Assembly: GCA_040768585.1 (NCBI GenBank)
Contig: JAXGMQ010000001.1
Coordinates: 124,001 to 188,000 of the forward strand
DNA from: JAXGMQ01 sp040768585
GTDB lineage: Bacteria; Caldisericota; Caldisericia; JAAYUI01
Direction: 5' to 3'
DNA: 64,000 nt
In this document: piece after piece, positions 55,765 through 63,592 of the stretch
How the letters are laid out: the number at the start of each line of letters is the position of its first letter
How positions within the stretch are numbered: the first letter of the stretch is position 1
Translations under genes and position numbers: made by a program
The notes under the pieces: generated by a model
What the model was told of the DNA's origin: nothing
The model's database searches: none
Seen by the model: the letters and a program-made list of their open reading frames with translations, nothing else

Positions 55765-57858
55765 CTATTCCTTAATTTCAACGACTGCCGGATCAATTCC
55801 CAATCTGTCCGCAAGCCTGTTTTTGCGTTTGACCTTATTCCAACGCCAGAGCGCAAACAACACAAATGCAAGCAGGAATATTAACCCATTGAATCCGATG
55901 ATTCCAGTTAAGTACAAGATTCTATCTGAATCCTTGAATAGAACCCAGTACGAGAGTAGAGATCCAATCAGGAAGAAGGTGAGTCCTCCAATTCCAAGCG
56001 TTATCATATCCGGCCTGTTCTTTGCACTCTGTTCCGCTCTTCGTTCTATCCACGGCATAAAGACCAGGAACACGATGAACAACACTGTGATCAGTGGCCC
56101 CCAATATCCTGGCACAAACTTCAGATAGAAGTATACGAACAAGAAGTACCAATCAGGCAAGATGTGATCGGGCGTTTTGACTGTGTTTGGTGGTGGTTCA
56201 TTGACTGCAGGAAGGTAGAGGCAAGCGCCAACAATCACGATTAAAAGGAGACCTATTGCCACCCAGTTAATCCTTGGTCTTTTCCTCCTCGACCTCAGGA
56301 AGTAAATCTCTGCCATCAGGAACATCAGGATAGGCAGGAAGTAGTGGAGGATATTGAACCTCAGGATTGTTGTTTGTCCAACCTGGTTAGCGCCAAGCCC
56401 AATGTATTTGAGGGCTGCACCAAGGTTCAGCGATCCAATAACTGGCATACTATCAAGCGAATCCAACATCTGCGTTCCCACAGTTGTCGCCCAGTATGCC
56501 CTTTGGTCAAACGGGAGGAGGTAACCAGTAACACCAGAGAAGGTCGAAACTACAACTACGATTGTAAGAATAATCCAGGTTAACTCTCCTGGTTTCTTGA
56601 ATTCACCACAGAAATACATCCTGACCCATCGAAGCATGAGAAGCGAGATGAAGGCGTAGGCACCGTATCTGTGTATGCCTCTAATCCACTGGGTTAATGG
56701 TTTGGACGATATCTTGGCAACAGAGTCGTAGGCTCTTGTGATGATAACGCCAGCCTCGTCAGCAATCGTCTCTGGGGATTTACCAGAGAGAGCAAGAAGT
56801 TCAGCAAACTCAGAGGCAAGCTCTTCATATTCCTCTGGGTGATGTTCTTCGAGATATTCAAATACAGGTGAAAGTTTTAGCTCAGCTTCGGCTATCGCCA
56901 CATCCACTGGCATATCAAGGAGTGTGACCTCCTCAATCATTTGCTCTGGAGTGTAATCGGCAAATGGGAGCATCGTCTTTTCAAAATCTGACTGCTCCTC
57001 TTCGGACTTCCCCGAAGCTTTTCTGGCGATTTCTAGTACACCCTCAATCGTCCGGTTGTCGCCATACTCGTCAACATATTCAATACCACTGAGCATGAGC
57101 ACAGCCTGATCAGTTGTGAGTCCATAAACTGATGAGAGCTCAACAATATCTGAAACTAGCAGGTCAGCCTCTGTGATTGCATCTCCAATCGGCATGCCGG
57201 CGTGATAAGTGCTGGCAACAAGACTATCAGCCTTTTCTGCCGATAGCGAGATGATGCTCTGGATATTTTCATCCTGGTTCAGGAAATCAAGCTCTTTGTT
57301 GATCTCGTCAATCTGTTGATCTTTCTCAGGACTATCTTCAAGCTTTTCGGCCTTTTTGAGTTGTCCTTCAAGGTCCTTGATTTCATTTTTGTAGGCTTTT
57401 CCGAGTTCAATAAATTGCTCGAGAGTAACAGCCTCATCTGACTCAACACCAAGGTTCTCGATGACAACCTCATAATCCTTCTTGCCAGCAACCCTGAAAA
57501 TCTCTCTTTCATCATCCGAGAAGTCATACTCAGAGATGACGGCCTCATGAATCAACTCGGCTTCATGCATGACCTTGGCATATGTTTTGCCGTGAGCATA
57601 GGTGACAAGATTTGGGTCAATCTTTGTGACAGGGCTTGTATCTGGGATATAGAAGAATGTGAGGATGATGCCAACACAAACCTGCAGGATAAGAAGGGTA
57701 TAGATCATTGAGCCAATCCAATAGAATGGATTGCTCTTCTTGCTTTGAGGAGTGTTCTCATCCATCAGATTGAAGTTGATTGCCCTACCCTTCCACCAAT
57801 TCATCCATTTGTCCGAAAAGCCGGCAAGCCAATTTCCAATTTTATCCATTGCGTTCAT
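55765..57858 (-). CDS. Cytochrome b6/subunit-IV-like protein with a 310-residue insertion and missing heme-bH ligands
   Basis: The 697-aa product combines cytochrome b6 (helices A-D) and subunit IV parts. Helix A is about 47-70; helix B about 395-417 contains His396 but Arg410 at the second-heme position; helix C about 426-448 is followed by GYLLPFDQRAYWATTVGT; helix D about 500-522 has His505 but Tyr519/Phe520 at the second position. So the pair near the outer side (heme bL) is retained and the bH pair is lost. The quinol-site motif PDWY (568-571) is present. Between helices A and B lie about 310 acidic residues (75-390), with a coiled-coil stretch near 150-195; normal b proteins have about 25. 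AGGGGGC precedes ATG 57858. Confidence 0.9.
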   Translation of the reverse strand: MNAMDKIGNWLAGFSDKWMNWWKGRAINFNLMDENTPQSKKSNPFYWIGSMIYTLLILQVCVGIILTFFYIPDTSPVTKIDPNLVTYAHGKTYAKVMHEAELIHEAVISEYDFSDDEREIFRVAGKKDYEVVIENLGVESDEAVTLEQFIELGKAYKNEIKDLEGQLKKAEKLEDSPEKDQQIDEINKELDFLNQDENIQSIISLSAEKADSLVASTYHAGMPIGDAITEADLLVSDIVELSSVYGLTTDQAVLMLSGIEYVDEYGDNRTIEGVLEIARKASGKSEEEQSDFEKTMLPFADYTPEQMIEEVTLLDMPVDVAIAEAELKLSPVFEYLEEHHPEEYEELASEFAELLALSGKSPETIADEAGVIITRAYDSVAKISSKPLTQWIRGIHRYGAYAFISLLMLRWVRMYFCGEFKKPGELTWIILTIVVVVSTFSGVTGYLLPFDQRAYWATTVGTQMLDSLDSMPVIGSLNLGAALKYIGLGANQVGQTTILRFNILHYFLPILMFLMAEIYFLRSRRKRPRINWVAIGLLLIVIVGACLYLPAVNEPPPNTVKTPDHILPDWYFLFVYFYLKFVPGYWGPLITVLFIVFLVFMPWIERRAEQSAKNRPDMITLGIGGLTFFLIGSLLSYWVLFKDSDRILYLTGIIGFNGLIFLLAFVLFALWRWNKVKRKNRLADRLGIDPAVVEIKE

Positions 57859-57875
57859 CCTAACTTGCCCCCTTT

Positions 57876-58718
57876 CTAAAACACTTTCATCTGCTCAACT
57901 TCAGCAGCCGTAAACACTGGGCCATCCTGGCAGATGTAGTGATGACCAACGTTGCACCTTCCGCATTTACCACAACCACAGTTCATCCTTGCCTCAAGCG
58001 AGACGTATGTTCGTTCTTTTGGGAAACCTATTTTGGCAAGAGCAATCAAGGTGAACTTAATCATGACAGGCGGGCCAGAGGCTACCACAGCCGTCTTGTC
58101 GAAGTGTTTGTCAGTCGAGAAGAGGAGTTCCGACCTCTTGGCAAAATTGGCGTCATAGTACTGGGGGACAACACCAACATCGCCCGTCCAATCCTTGTCA
58201 CCGTTGTCAACAGTCAGCTGCATCTTGAAGTCTTTTGCAGATTTCCACTCTTCGAGCTTCTTTGTAAAGACCATATCAGATGGTGTTCTTGCTCCATAGA
58301 GAAGTTCCATCTTGCCATAATCTCCCCTGTTTGCCATGCAGTACTGCATGATGTTGCTGATGGCGGGAAGTCCAACACCACCTGCCATGAAGGAGATGTT
58401 TAGCCCTTTGAGTTTGTCGGCTGGGAAACCGTTTCCAAAAGGTCCCCTGATTGTGAGTTGGTTGCCATCTACAAGTTCGTGAATCTTGCTTGTGACAGCA
58501 CCAACATTTGCAATTGTCAGCTGTATGTGTTTTTTTTCTGTTGGTGATGAGCCAATGGATATCGCCGACTCGCCAACACCAGGAACACCAACAATGCAAA
58601 ACTGACCTGGATTGTAGTCGAACCAATTCTCAGGTTTGAGGTAGAACGATTTGATGGATGGTGTCTCTTCCTCAATCCTCAGAATTGTTGCTATTTCTGG
58701 CTTGAGTGGATTTGTCAT
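57876..58718 (-). CDS. FAD/NAD(P)-binding oxidoreductase subunit (FlxA/sulfhydrogenase gamma-like)
   Basis: The 280-aa protein is of the ferredoxin-NADP reductase/dihydroorotate dehydrogenase K type. An FAD-binding barrel (about 1-95) holds GQFCIVGVPGVGESAISIGSSP; an NAD(P)-binding part has AGGVGLPAISN and ELLYGARTPSD; a C-terminal [2Fe-2S] site has Cys residues in RMNCGCGKCGRCNVGHHYICQDGP. It is homologous to FlxA, which takes electrons from NAD(P)H to the Flox module. ATG 58718 follows GGGAGG and overlaps the upstream stop by 4 nt; the upstream frame to 58772 is not needed. Confidence 0.9.
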   Translation of the reverse strand: MTNPLKPEIATILRIEEETPSIKSFYLKPENWFDYNPGQFCIVGVPGVGESAISIGSSPTEKKHIQLTIANVGAVTSKIHELVDGNQLTIRGPFGNGFPADKLKGLNISFMAGGVGLPAISNIMQYCMANRGDYGKMELLYGARTPSDMVFTKKLEEWKSAKDFKMQLTVDNGDKDWTGDVGVVPQYYDANFAKRSELLFSTDKHFDKTAVVASGPPVMIKFTLIALAKIGFPKERTYVSLEARMNCGCGKCGRCNVGHHYICQDGPVFTAAEVEQMKVF

Positions 58719-59758
58719 AGGGCACCTCCCAACTTTGCCAGCGTATCGGAGAGTGTGATACCAGCGGGGCAAAGGTCAGAACACCTTCCGCATCCTGTAC
58801 AGGCAATCTCACCATAGAGCGTCACATGATACTGGAATTTATCCAGCACTCTGTTACTGAATCTGTCAACAATCACTGGTCTTGGGTTGTGTCCTGACGC
58901 TTCGAGTGAGTAGTTATTGAAACTGCAAGAATCCCAACACTTCGTCTTCTCAAACTTATCACAGGCAACCTTGCGGTCGCGAGTTTCAAAGCAGTGACAT
59001 GTCGGGCAGAAGAAGGTGCAAACGCCACAGCTGATACAGCCAAATGATGCCTTCTTCCATACTGGATTATCCGACCTCAGATTCTCAAATTTTCCTGCGT
59101 TTGAGGTGTCAACTGCAAAGGTCATCAGAGCTTCACAAGCATTTTTGACCTTTTGCTGGGTTTCTGTTGGGTTGCCACCATCAGTAAAGAACTCAGAGTA
59201 TTTTGAGGTAAGCTCTTTTCCCTTGTTGGTCACAACCATCACATCAAATTTATCGCCATTGGGGATAAGTAGGATGTCGGCACCTTTTTCTGATGCTGGG
59301 TGGATTCCAAGAGACGAACAACCGCACGTGGCAAGAGGTCTTGTACAGGCAGTCGAGATAATTGTCGTTTTCTCTCTTCGCTCTTTCCAGTATGGATCGC
59401 TGTACTTCTGCTCTCCACCGTCTTTTCTGCTCTGTGCGAGGAAGAAGTTATCTAGTATCTCAATGCCCCTCGCATCGCAGGGTCTCGCTCCAAAAAGTAC
59501 GGTCTCTTCGATTCGTGCAACATCCTCAATCTTCTGGATCGCACCATCTTTTGAGTAGAGGGTCACAATCTTGTCAGCCTGAGGAAAGACAACCTCTTTG
59601 GCTGGAGCTTTTGTCCTGACGGTATCAAGATCGATTGAATCGGGGTTAGAGATTGGGAGGAAGTTTGTGTTTCCATTCTCATTAACGGGAGCAAAAACCC
59701 TCTTGGTCTCAATCAGTTTCTGGAGCAGTTCTTTCATTTTTTCTTTAGATAGCTGCAT
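58715..59758 (-). CDS. 4Fe-4S dicluster subunit (FlxB/sulfhydrogenase beta-like)
   Basis: The 347-aa product resembles HydB/AsrA-type iron-sulfur subunits. The N-terminal part has FGARPCDARGI and a Cys-rich TACTRPLATCGC segment. Two [4Fe-4S] clusters are bound by Cys241/244/247/251 and Cys320/323/326/330, with further Cys at CHCFE and CWDSC. It would pass electrons between the flavoprotein and the ferredoxin-like partners. It ends 4 nt into the FlxA-like gene and starts 2 nt after the FlxC-like gene. Confidence 0.88.
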   Translation of the reverse strand: MQLSKEKMKELLQKLIETKRVFAPVNENGNTNFLPISNPDSIDLDTVRTKAPAKEVVFPQADKIVTLYSKDGAIQKIEDVARIEETVLFGARPCDARGIEILDNFFLAQSRKDGGEQKYSDPYWKERREKTTIISTACTRPLATCGCSSLGIHPASEKGADILLIPNGDKFDVMVVTNKGKELTSKYSEFFTDGGNPTETQQKVKNACEALMTFAVDTSNAGKFENLRSDNPVWKKASFGCISCGVCTFFCPTCHCFETRDRKVACDKFEKTKCWDSCSFNNYSLEASGHNPRPVIVDRFSNRVLDKFQYHVTLYGEIACTGCGRCSDLCPAGITLSDTLAKLGGAL

Positions 59759-59760
59759 AA

Positions 59761-60750
59761 TCAGTCCTCCAGAATCTCTTCGTTCTTTATCAAAAGAAGC
59801 GGTGGTTTTGACTTGTCGCTCATACCAGCCTCAAAGTTCCAGGCAGTTTTCTGCATATGACCAAGCGCATCAGTAATCAGGTTGAGTGGAATGTTTTCTG
59901 GGCAAGCCCTTGTGCATTCGCCACACCCCGTGCATCTGTCTGCGAGGTGATAGTAGTGGATGAAGTGATACATCAGGATATTTTTCAACTCGTTGGACTT
60001 GTGAAGGAATGGCTCAGCGAGTTTTGGTCTGTCCATGATGCAGTTCTCGTTGCAGTAGCAGGCGGGGCAAGCATCACGGCAAGCAAAGCAAAGGGTGCAT
60101 CTTGCCAGATGACTCTGGATAAACTCGCTTCTCTCTGAGAAAGCCTTTGATTGATACTGCTCAACCCACTCAAAGTTATGAGTTGTAGGCGTTCTCATGG
60201 TATCGTTTGGAATGAAGAAGTTGTAATCAAGGGGTTTTGTTACCTTACAGTTGAGGCATCTGACATCAAGATATTCCTCTCTGTCAAGCTTCATTCCATC
60301 GCCATTAACAAGCTCAATCTGTAGGTTTGTGCCATCATCCTTGATAGTTTTTATCTCGGCTGGGAGTGTCGCTCTTAGTCTCTCAATATTGATTGTTCCA
60401 GGACAGGCAACGCCAACCACCCAAAGCTTTTCTCTGTCGAGTTTGCCTTCTGCGGTGTTTGCCAACATTGACCGTGAATCGCAGCCCTTGACCATAATAC
60501 CAAGCTTGTCTTTCTTGCCAGGCAGTTCCGGGAAATAATTGGTCTTACCACCACCAAGTCGGATGAGGTTCTGTCTACAGAAGGAGTTAAAGGTGAGATT
60601 GTCAACATCCTCTGGAGTTTCAGCAAGATACGGTCTGGATGTTCCGGGAATACCTTCAACATCGGTGTAACCGAGGAAAGCCTTTATCTTACCGGATTCA
60701 AGAGCCTCTTTGACAGTTTCTTTGATGTATTCGAGTATGTTTGAGTTCAT
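59761..60750 (-). CDS. Coenzyme F420 hydrogenase/dehydrogenase beta-like 4Fe-4S protein (FlxC position)
   Basis: The 329-aa product combines a Coenzyme-F420-hydrogenase/FdhB-like N-terminal half (KLGIMVKGCDSRSML, VVGVACPGTIN, CLNC at 165-168) with two [4Fe-4S] motifs, Cys218/221/224/228 and Cys273/276/279/283. It starts by overlapping the MvhD-like gene by 4 nt. By order (D-C-B-A) it occupies the flxC place, but it is larger than the small FlxC I recall, so the label is by position. A flavin-binding role is possible but not shown. Confidence 0.8.
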   Translation of the reverse strand: MNSNILEYIKETVKEALESGKIKAFLGYTDVEGIPGTSRPYLAETPEDVDNLTFNSFCRQNLIRLGGGKTNYFPELPGKKDKLGIMVKGCDSRSMLANTAEGKLDREKLWVVGVACPGTINIERLRATLPAEIKTIKDDGTNLQIELVNGDGMKLDREEYLDVRCLNCKVTKPLDYNFFIPNDTMRTPTTHNFEWVEQYQSKAFSERSEFIQSHLARCTLCFACRDACPACYCNENCIMDRPKLAEPFLHKSNELKNILMYHFIHYYHLADRCTGCGECTRACPENIPLNLITDALGHMQKTAWNFEAGMSDKSKPPLLLIKNEEILED

Positions 60751-61160
60751 GGTATCACCTCTGCAGATTCGACATTACGACTCATCTGCACGATGGTTCG
60801 GGTCAAAAGTCCTGGGTCGAGAGGATCTCTCTCAATATGAACAAGTCTCCAGGGGTGAACTCCAAGTGCCTCGGCGACCTTTCTGCCAGCGAAAACACGC
60901 CTTTTGGAAAATGAGTTTCCATCAAAGTTGTGGCAATCAAATTCTGGGCAGGTGTAGACAACCACACCATCGGCGCCATCCATGAGTGACTTGAACATCA
61001 CGACAGGATTTACCATGCCGCCGCAGGGCATCTTCACGAAGAACGCCTCTTTGTGCCTCTCAATGTGTTCATCAAGGTGTTTGCCGCGCAGAGAACCTTC
61101 GCAGAAAAACACAATGATTTTGCCATTTTTTTCTGGCAAGGTAGACTCTACTCTACGCAT
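60747..61160 (-). CDS. MvhD/FlxD-type hydrogenase iron-sulfur subunit
   Basis: The 137-aa protein matches the delta subunit of methyl-viologen-reducing hydrogenase: IVFFCEGS near the start, KMPCGGMVNPVVMFKSLMDGADGVVVYTC, then PEFDCHNFDGNSFSKRRV. MvhD/FlxD carries a [2Fe-2S] cluster and docks on heterodisulfide reductase A. Here the usual C-x-W-C pair is reduced to one Cys, leaving four Cys in total, and no HdrA is encoded nearby. GGAGGTGAGAG precedes ATG. It overlaps the cytochrome b-ferredoxin stop by 13 nt. Confidence 0.9.
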   Translation of the reverse strand: MRRVESTLPEKNGKIIVFFCEGSLRGKHLDEHIERHKEAFFVKMPCGGMVNPVVMFKSLMDGADGVVVYTCPEFDCHNFDGNSFSKRRVFAGRKVAEALGVHPWRLVHIERDPLDPGLLTRTIVQMSRNVESAEVIP

Positions 61161-62212
61161 AGATCTCTCACCTCCTCCAGCATCGGGGCTGTCTTTCTTC
61201 CCTCAAGTTCGATCACCTGGGGAAGACAGCCAGCAACACAAACACCGCAAGCTTGACACTTCTTTCTTATGACGAAGGCAACCTTCTTTGACTTGCCACG
61301 ACCCACATTGAACTGTTTCTCAACAATTGCATTCTTTGGGCAAAGAGACTTGCAAGAAAGGCAACCTGAGCAACGCCATGGGTCGACAACCGCTGCGTTC
61401 TTTATCTTTTTGCCGACAAACGGGAGAAGTAACAGAATACCAACGATGCCACCCCAGACGACCTGACTGATTTGAACACTCGGTAGCTTGATAGTCCAGA
61501 GCCCCACCCAGTCGAACGAATACTTTGCCAGTTTCATCTTCATCTCATCGGCAGGTATCGGAAACAACCCTATAAGTACTGCCACGAAACCAAGAGAGAT
61601 GATGGTGAGGGCGAGTGTTGGGATGATCGGCGGTCTTGAAATCCTGAAAAAATGGACGACAAGCATAGCAAAAACAAGGATGGGCAAAGCAACGTGGATA
61701 GCTCGGTAGATAATCAGGAAGGTCACACTGTTAATCGACAAGCCAAAGAAACTTACAATCGCATCTGCTCTTGCATCCATCGGTAGGATATAGCCAGAGA
61801 TTGTGATAATGACGGTGAATACAAGCAATCCGACTCCGACATACCAACCAACCGATCTTGTGCTCGTGTGCCTGTTTGCGAAGAACTTTCTAAACATATG
61901 GAGCGTGGCAAAGATAATCATCGCATCGGCTGCATACCTGTGAAGTGTTCGGATGAACAACCCGTAAGGAACCATGTCTGACATGATGTATTTGACGGAG
62001 TTGTTGGCGTGCTCAAGCGACGGCATGTAGAAGAAACTTAGGATAAAACCTGAAAGAATCTGAACGAGGAAGAAAAGCAGAGTTAGCGAGCCAAGATGGT
62101 TAAGCGGGTTGATTGAGGCAAAACCGACTTTCAGGGTATCAAATATGCCAAGGGTTCCATTTATGACAAAATTGAACGGATTAGACAATCTGTAAGAATT
62201 CTTGAGACTCAT
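61148..62212 (-). CDS. Cytochrome b fused to a 2[4Fe-4S] ferredoxin domain
   Basis: ATG 62212 starts 1 nt after the Rieske stop, and GAGG lies inside that gene. The 354-aa protein is b6-like, with both heme pairs intact: His91 and His105 in helix B, His173 and His187 in helix D (14-residue spacing each). No subunit-IV PEWY/PDWY motif is present. After two further helices a cytoplasmic-side ferredoxin domain has Cys281/284/287/291 and Cys319/322/325/329, ligating two [4Fe-4S] clusters. The fusion gives a direct path between heme bH and soluble iron-sulfur partners such as the Flx module encoded next. Confidence 0.92.
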   Translation of the reverse strand: MSLKNSYRLSNPFNFVINGTLGIFDTLKVGFASINPLNHLGSLTLLFFLVQILSGFILSFFYMPSLEHANNSVKYIMSDMVPYGLFIRTLHRYAADAMIIFATLHMFRKFFANRHTSTRSVGWYVGVGLLVFTVIITISGYILPMDARADAIVSFFGLSINSVTFLIIYRAIHVALPILVFAMLVVHFFRISRPPIIPTLALTIISLGFVAVLIGLFPIPADEMKMKLAKYSFDWVGLWTIKLPSVQISQVVWGGIVGILLLLPFVGKKIKNAAVVDPWRCSGCLSCKSLCPKNAIVEKQFNVGRGKSKKVAFVIRKKCQACGVCVAGCLPQVIELEGRKTAPMLEEVRDLCVE

Positions 62213-62213
62213 A

Positions 62214-62771
62214 TCACACCGCCTCTGATGGTACTTCTTTATCAATAATAATGGTGTCGCCATCCTGACGGACTGTCCATCGCTCCAGAGGTCTTGGCGG
62301 TGGTCCACCAAGAACCTGTGTCATGAGTGGATCAAAAAAGCCGTCATGACACCGACAGTGCCACTCTTTCTTTTCGGTGCTCCACCTGACGACACACCCA
62401 AGATGAGTACACTTCGCGTTCCAGGCTCTGATTCTGCCTTCTGAATCCTTGATGAGAATGCCAGGTTCACGAATCTTAACCGGCTTGTAAGGGATCGAGC
62501 GATCTTCTGTAATGACTTCAAAAGAATAACCAACCATCGGCTCTAACTCCGATGCGATCGCTGGCACCTTAACGAACGAATCCCCAACGGGTTTATTGAG
62601 AGTTGATAATTTTGTAACGGCAGCGGCTGGCGGGGGAACCTCAAGGCCAAGTTTTCCGAATGGCTTCAGAAGGCGCAACAGCGGGGAGGCGGCTGCGGCA
62701 ATCATGCCAAGGAAAGGCAGGCCAAGAAGGACTTTCAATAACTGTCTACGAGTAACTTTTTTACTGTCCAC
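62214..62771 (-). CDS. Rieske [2Fe-2S] protein
   Basis: GTG 62771 has GGAGGA 6-7 nt upstream and lies downstream of a good promoter, so the longer frame to 62930 is not real. The 185-aa product has a twin-arginine-like anchor (VTRRQLLK, then a hydrophobic helix at about 13-33), a hinge, and a Rieske domain: box 1 CTHLGC (Cys121, His123, Cys126), box 2 CRCHDG (Cys139, Cys141, His142). The usual Ser and Tyr of box 2 are replaced by Gly and Phe, which in known Rieske proteins lowers the redox potential. First gene of the redox operon. Confidence 0.93.
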   Translation of the reverse strand: MDSKKVTRRQLLKVLLGLPFLGMIAAAASPLLRLLKPFGKLGLEVPPPAAAVTKLSTLNKPVGDSFVKVPAIASELEPMVGYSFEVITEDRSIPYKPVKIREPGILIKDSEGRIRAWNAKCTHLGCVVRWSTEKKEWHCRCHDGFFDPLMTQVLGGPPPRPLERWTVRQDGDTIIIDKEVPSEAV

Positions 62772-62805
62772 AATCAGTCCTCCGTATGGATTTTCACGGT
62801 TGTTA

Positions 62806-62834
62806 AGATTAAGGCGTGTCAGTTTATAAGTCAA
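62806..62834 (-). promoter_or_regulatory. Promoter of the Rieske-cytochrome b-Flx operon
   Basis: On the minus strand TTGACT (62834-62829), 17 bp and TAATCT (62811-62806) lie 35 nt before the Rieske GTG. Confidence 0.6.
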
Positions 62835-62976
62835 ATACAAACACACCAAAGAAAACCGAAATCCAGGTAAGACGGTGTTGTTAAATGATTGACTGCACCA
62901 AGGGGATAGAGTTGGCGTAAAGGCAATCATTTACGTAAAACAAAAATTGAAACTGTGCAAGACATAACAAGTCGAA

Positions 62977-62982
62977 TATAAT
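62977..62982 (+). promoter_or_regulatory. -10 element (TATAAT) of rsmD; predicted leaderless start
   Basis: A perfect TATAAT ends 7 nt before the ATG at 62990. The sequence between (TGTGAGA) has no usable Shine-Dalgarno at normal spacing. Confidence 0.55.
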
Positions 62983-62989
62983 TGTGAGA

Positions 62990-63592
62990 ATGAGCGGAAA
63001 GAATAAACCCTCTGGCGGCAAAATCCTGAGGATAATTGGCGGTTCCCTGAGAGGCAGAAAAATCAAGCTGAGTGCGAGATTTTCAGGCAGACCAACTCGG
63101 GATATGGTCAGGGAAGCATTGTTCTCAATTATCGGTCAGGACATCTATCGGTGCGTGTTTCTCGATTTGTTTGCCGGTTCTGGAGCCAACGGCTTTGAGG
63201 CAATCTCAAGGGGAGCGAGTAAGGCGATTCTCGTTGATATGAGTCCGGTTGCCATCAACTCCTGTATTGAGAGCGCCAACCTCTTTGGCGTTTCATCACA
63301 GGTTGAAATAAAGAGAATGGAAGCCTCCAGATATCTGCAGAGAGCAAACACTGATGGGCAGATGTTTGATATCATCTTCGCTGACCCACCATACGAGATG
63401 AAGGCAGATGAATTCGAGGCAATTATAGCAGGTGGCTCAGGTTGTCTGTCTACAAATGGAATACTGATTGTTGAAGTCGCCAGCAATGCAGTTTATCCTG
63501 AACACATTGCCGAACTTGAAAAATACAAAGAGAGGACATATGGCGGAACAAAACTTTGTTTCTACAAGCGTGCTCTACCCGGGAACGTTTGA
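62990..63592 (+). CDS. rsmD: 16S rRNA (guanine966-N2)-methyltransferase RsmD
   Basis: RsmD methylates G966 of 16S rRNA. The product is 200 aa with RIIGGSLRGRKIKL, the R-P-T-x-D-x-V-R-E-A-L-F helix, SAM motif I FLDLFAGSGANGFEA, and the catalytic DPPY motif (ADPPYEM). ATG 62990 is supported by the TATAAT box with leaderless geometry; a GTG at 62984 adds two residues. It overlaps coaD by 53 nt, the usual rsmD-coaD gene pair. Confidence 0.93.
   Translation: MSGKNKPSGGKILRIIGGSLRGRKIKLSARFSGRPTRDMVREALFSIIGQDIYRCVFLDLFAGSGANGFEAISRGASKAILVDMSPVAINSCIESANLFGVSSQVEIKRMEASRYLQRANTDGQMFDIIFADPPYEMKADEFEAIIAGGSGCLSTNGILIVEVASNAVYPEHIAELEKYKERTYGGTKLCFYKRALPGNV

Noticed and set aside
62772..62930. 53-residue upstream extension of the Rieske frame
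   Set aside because: It would begin upstream of the visible promoter, lacks a ribosome site, and GTG 62771 has GGAGGA and gives a normal anchor sequence.
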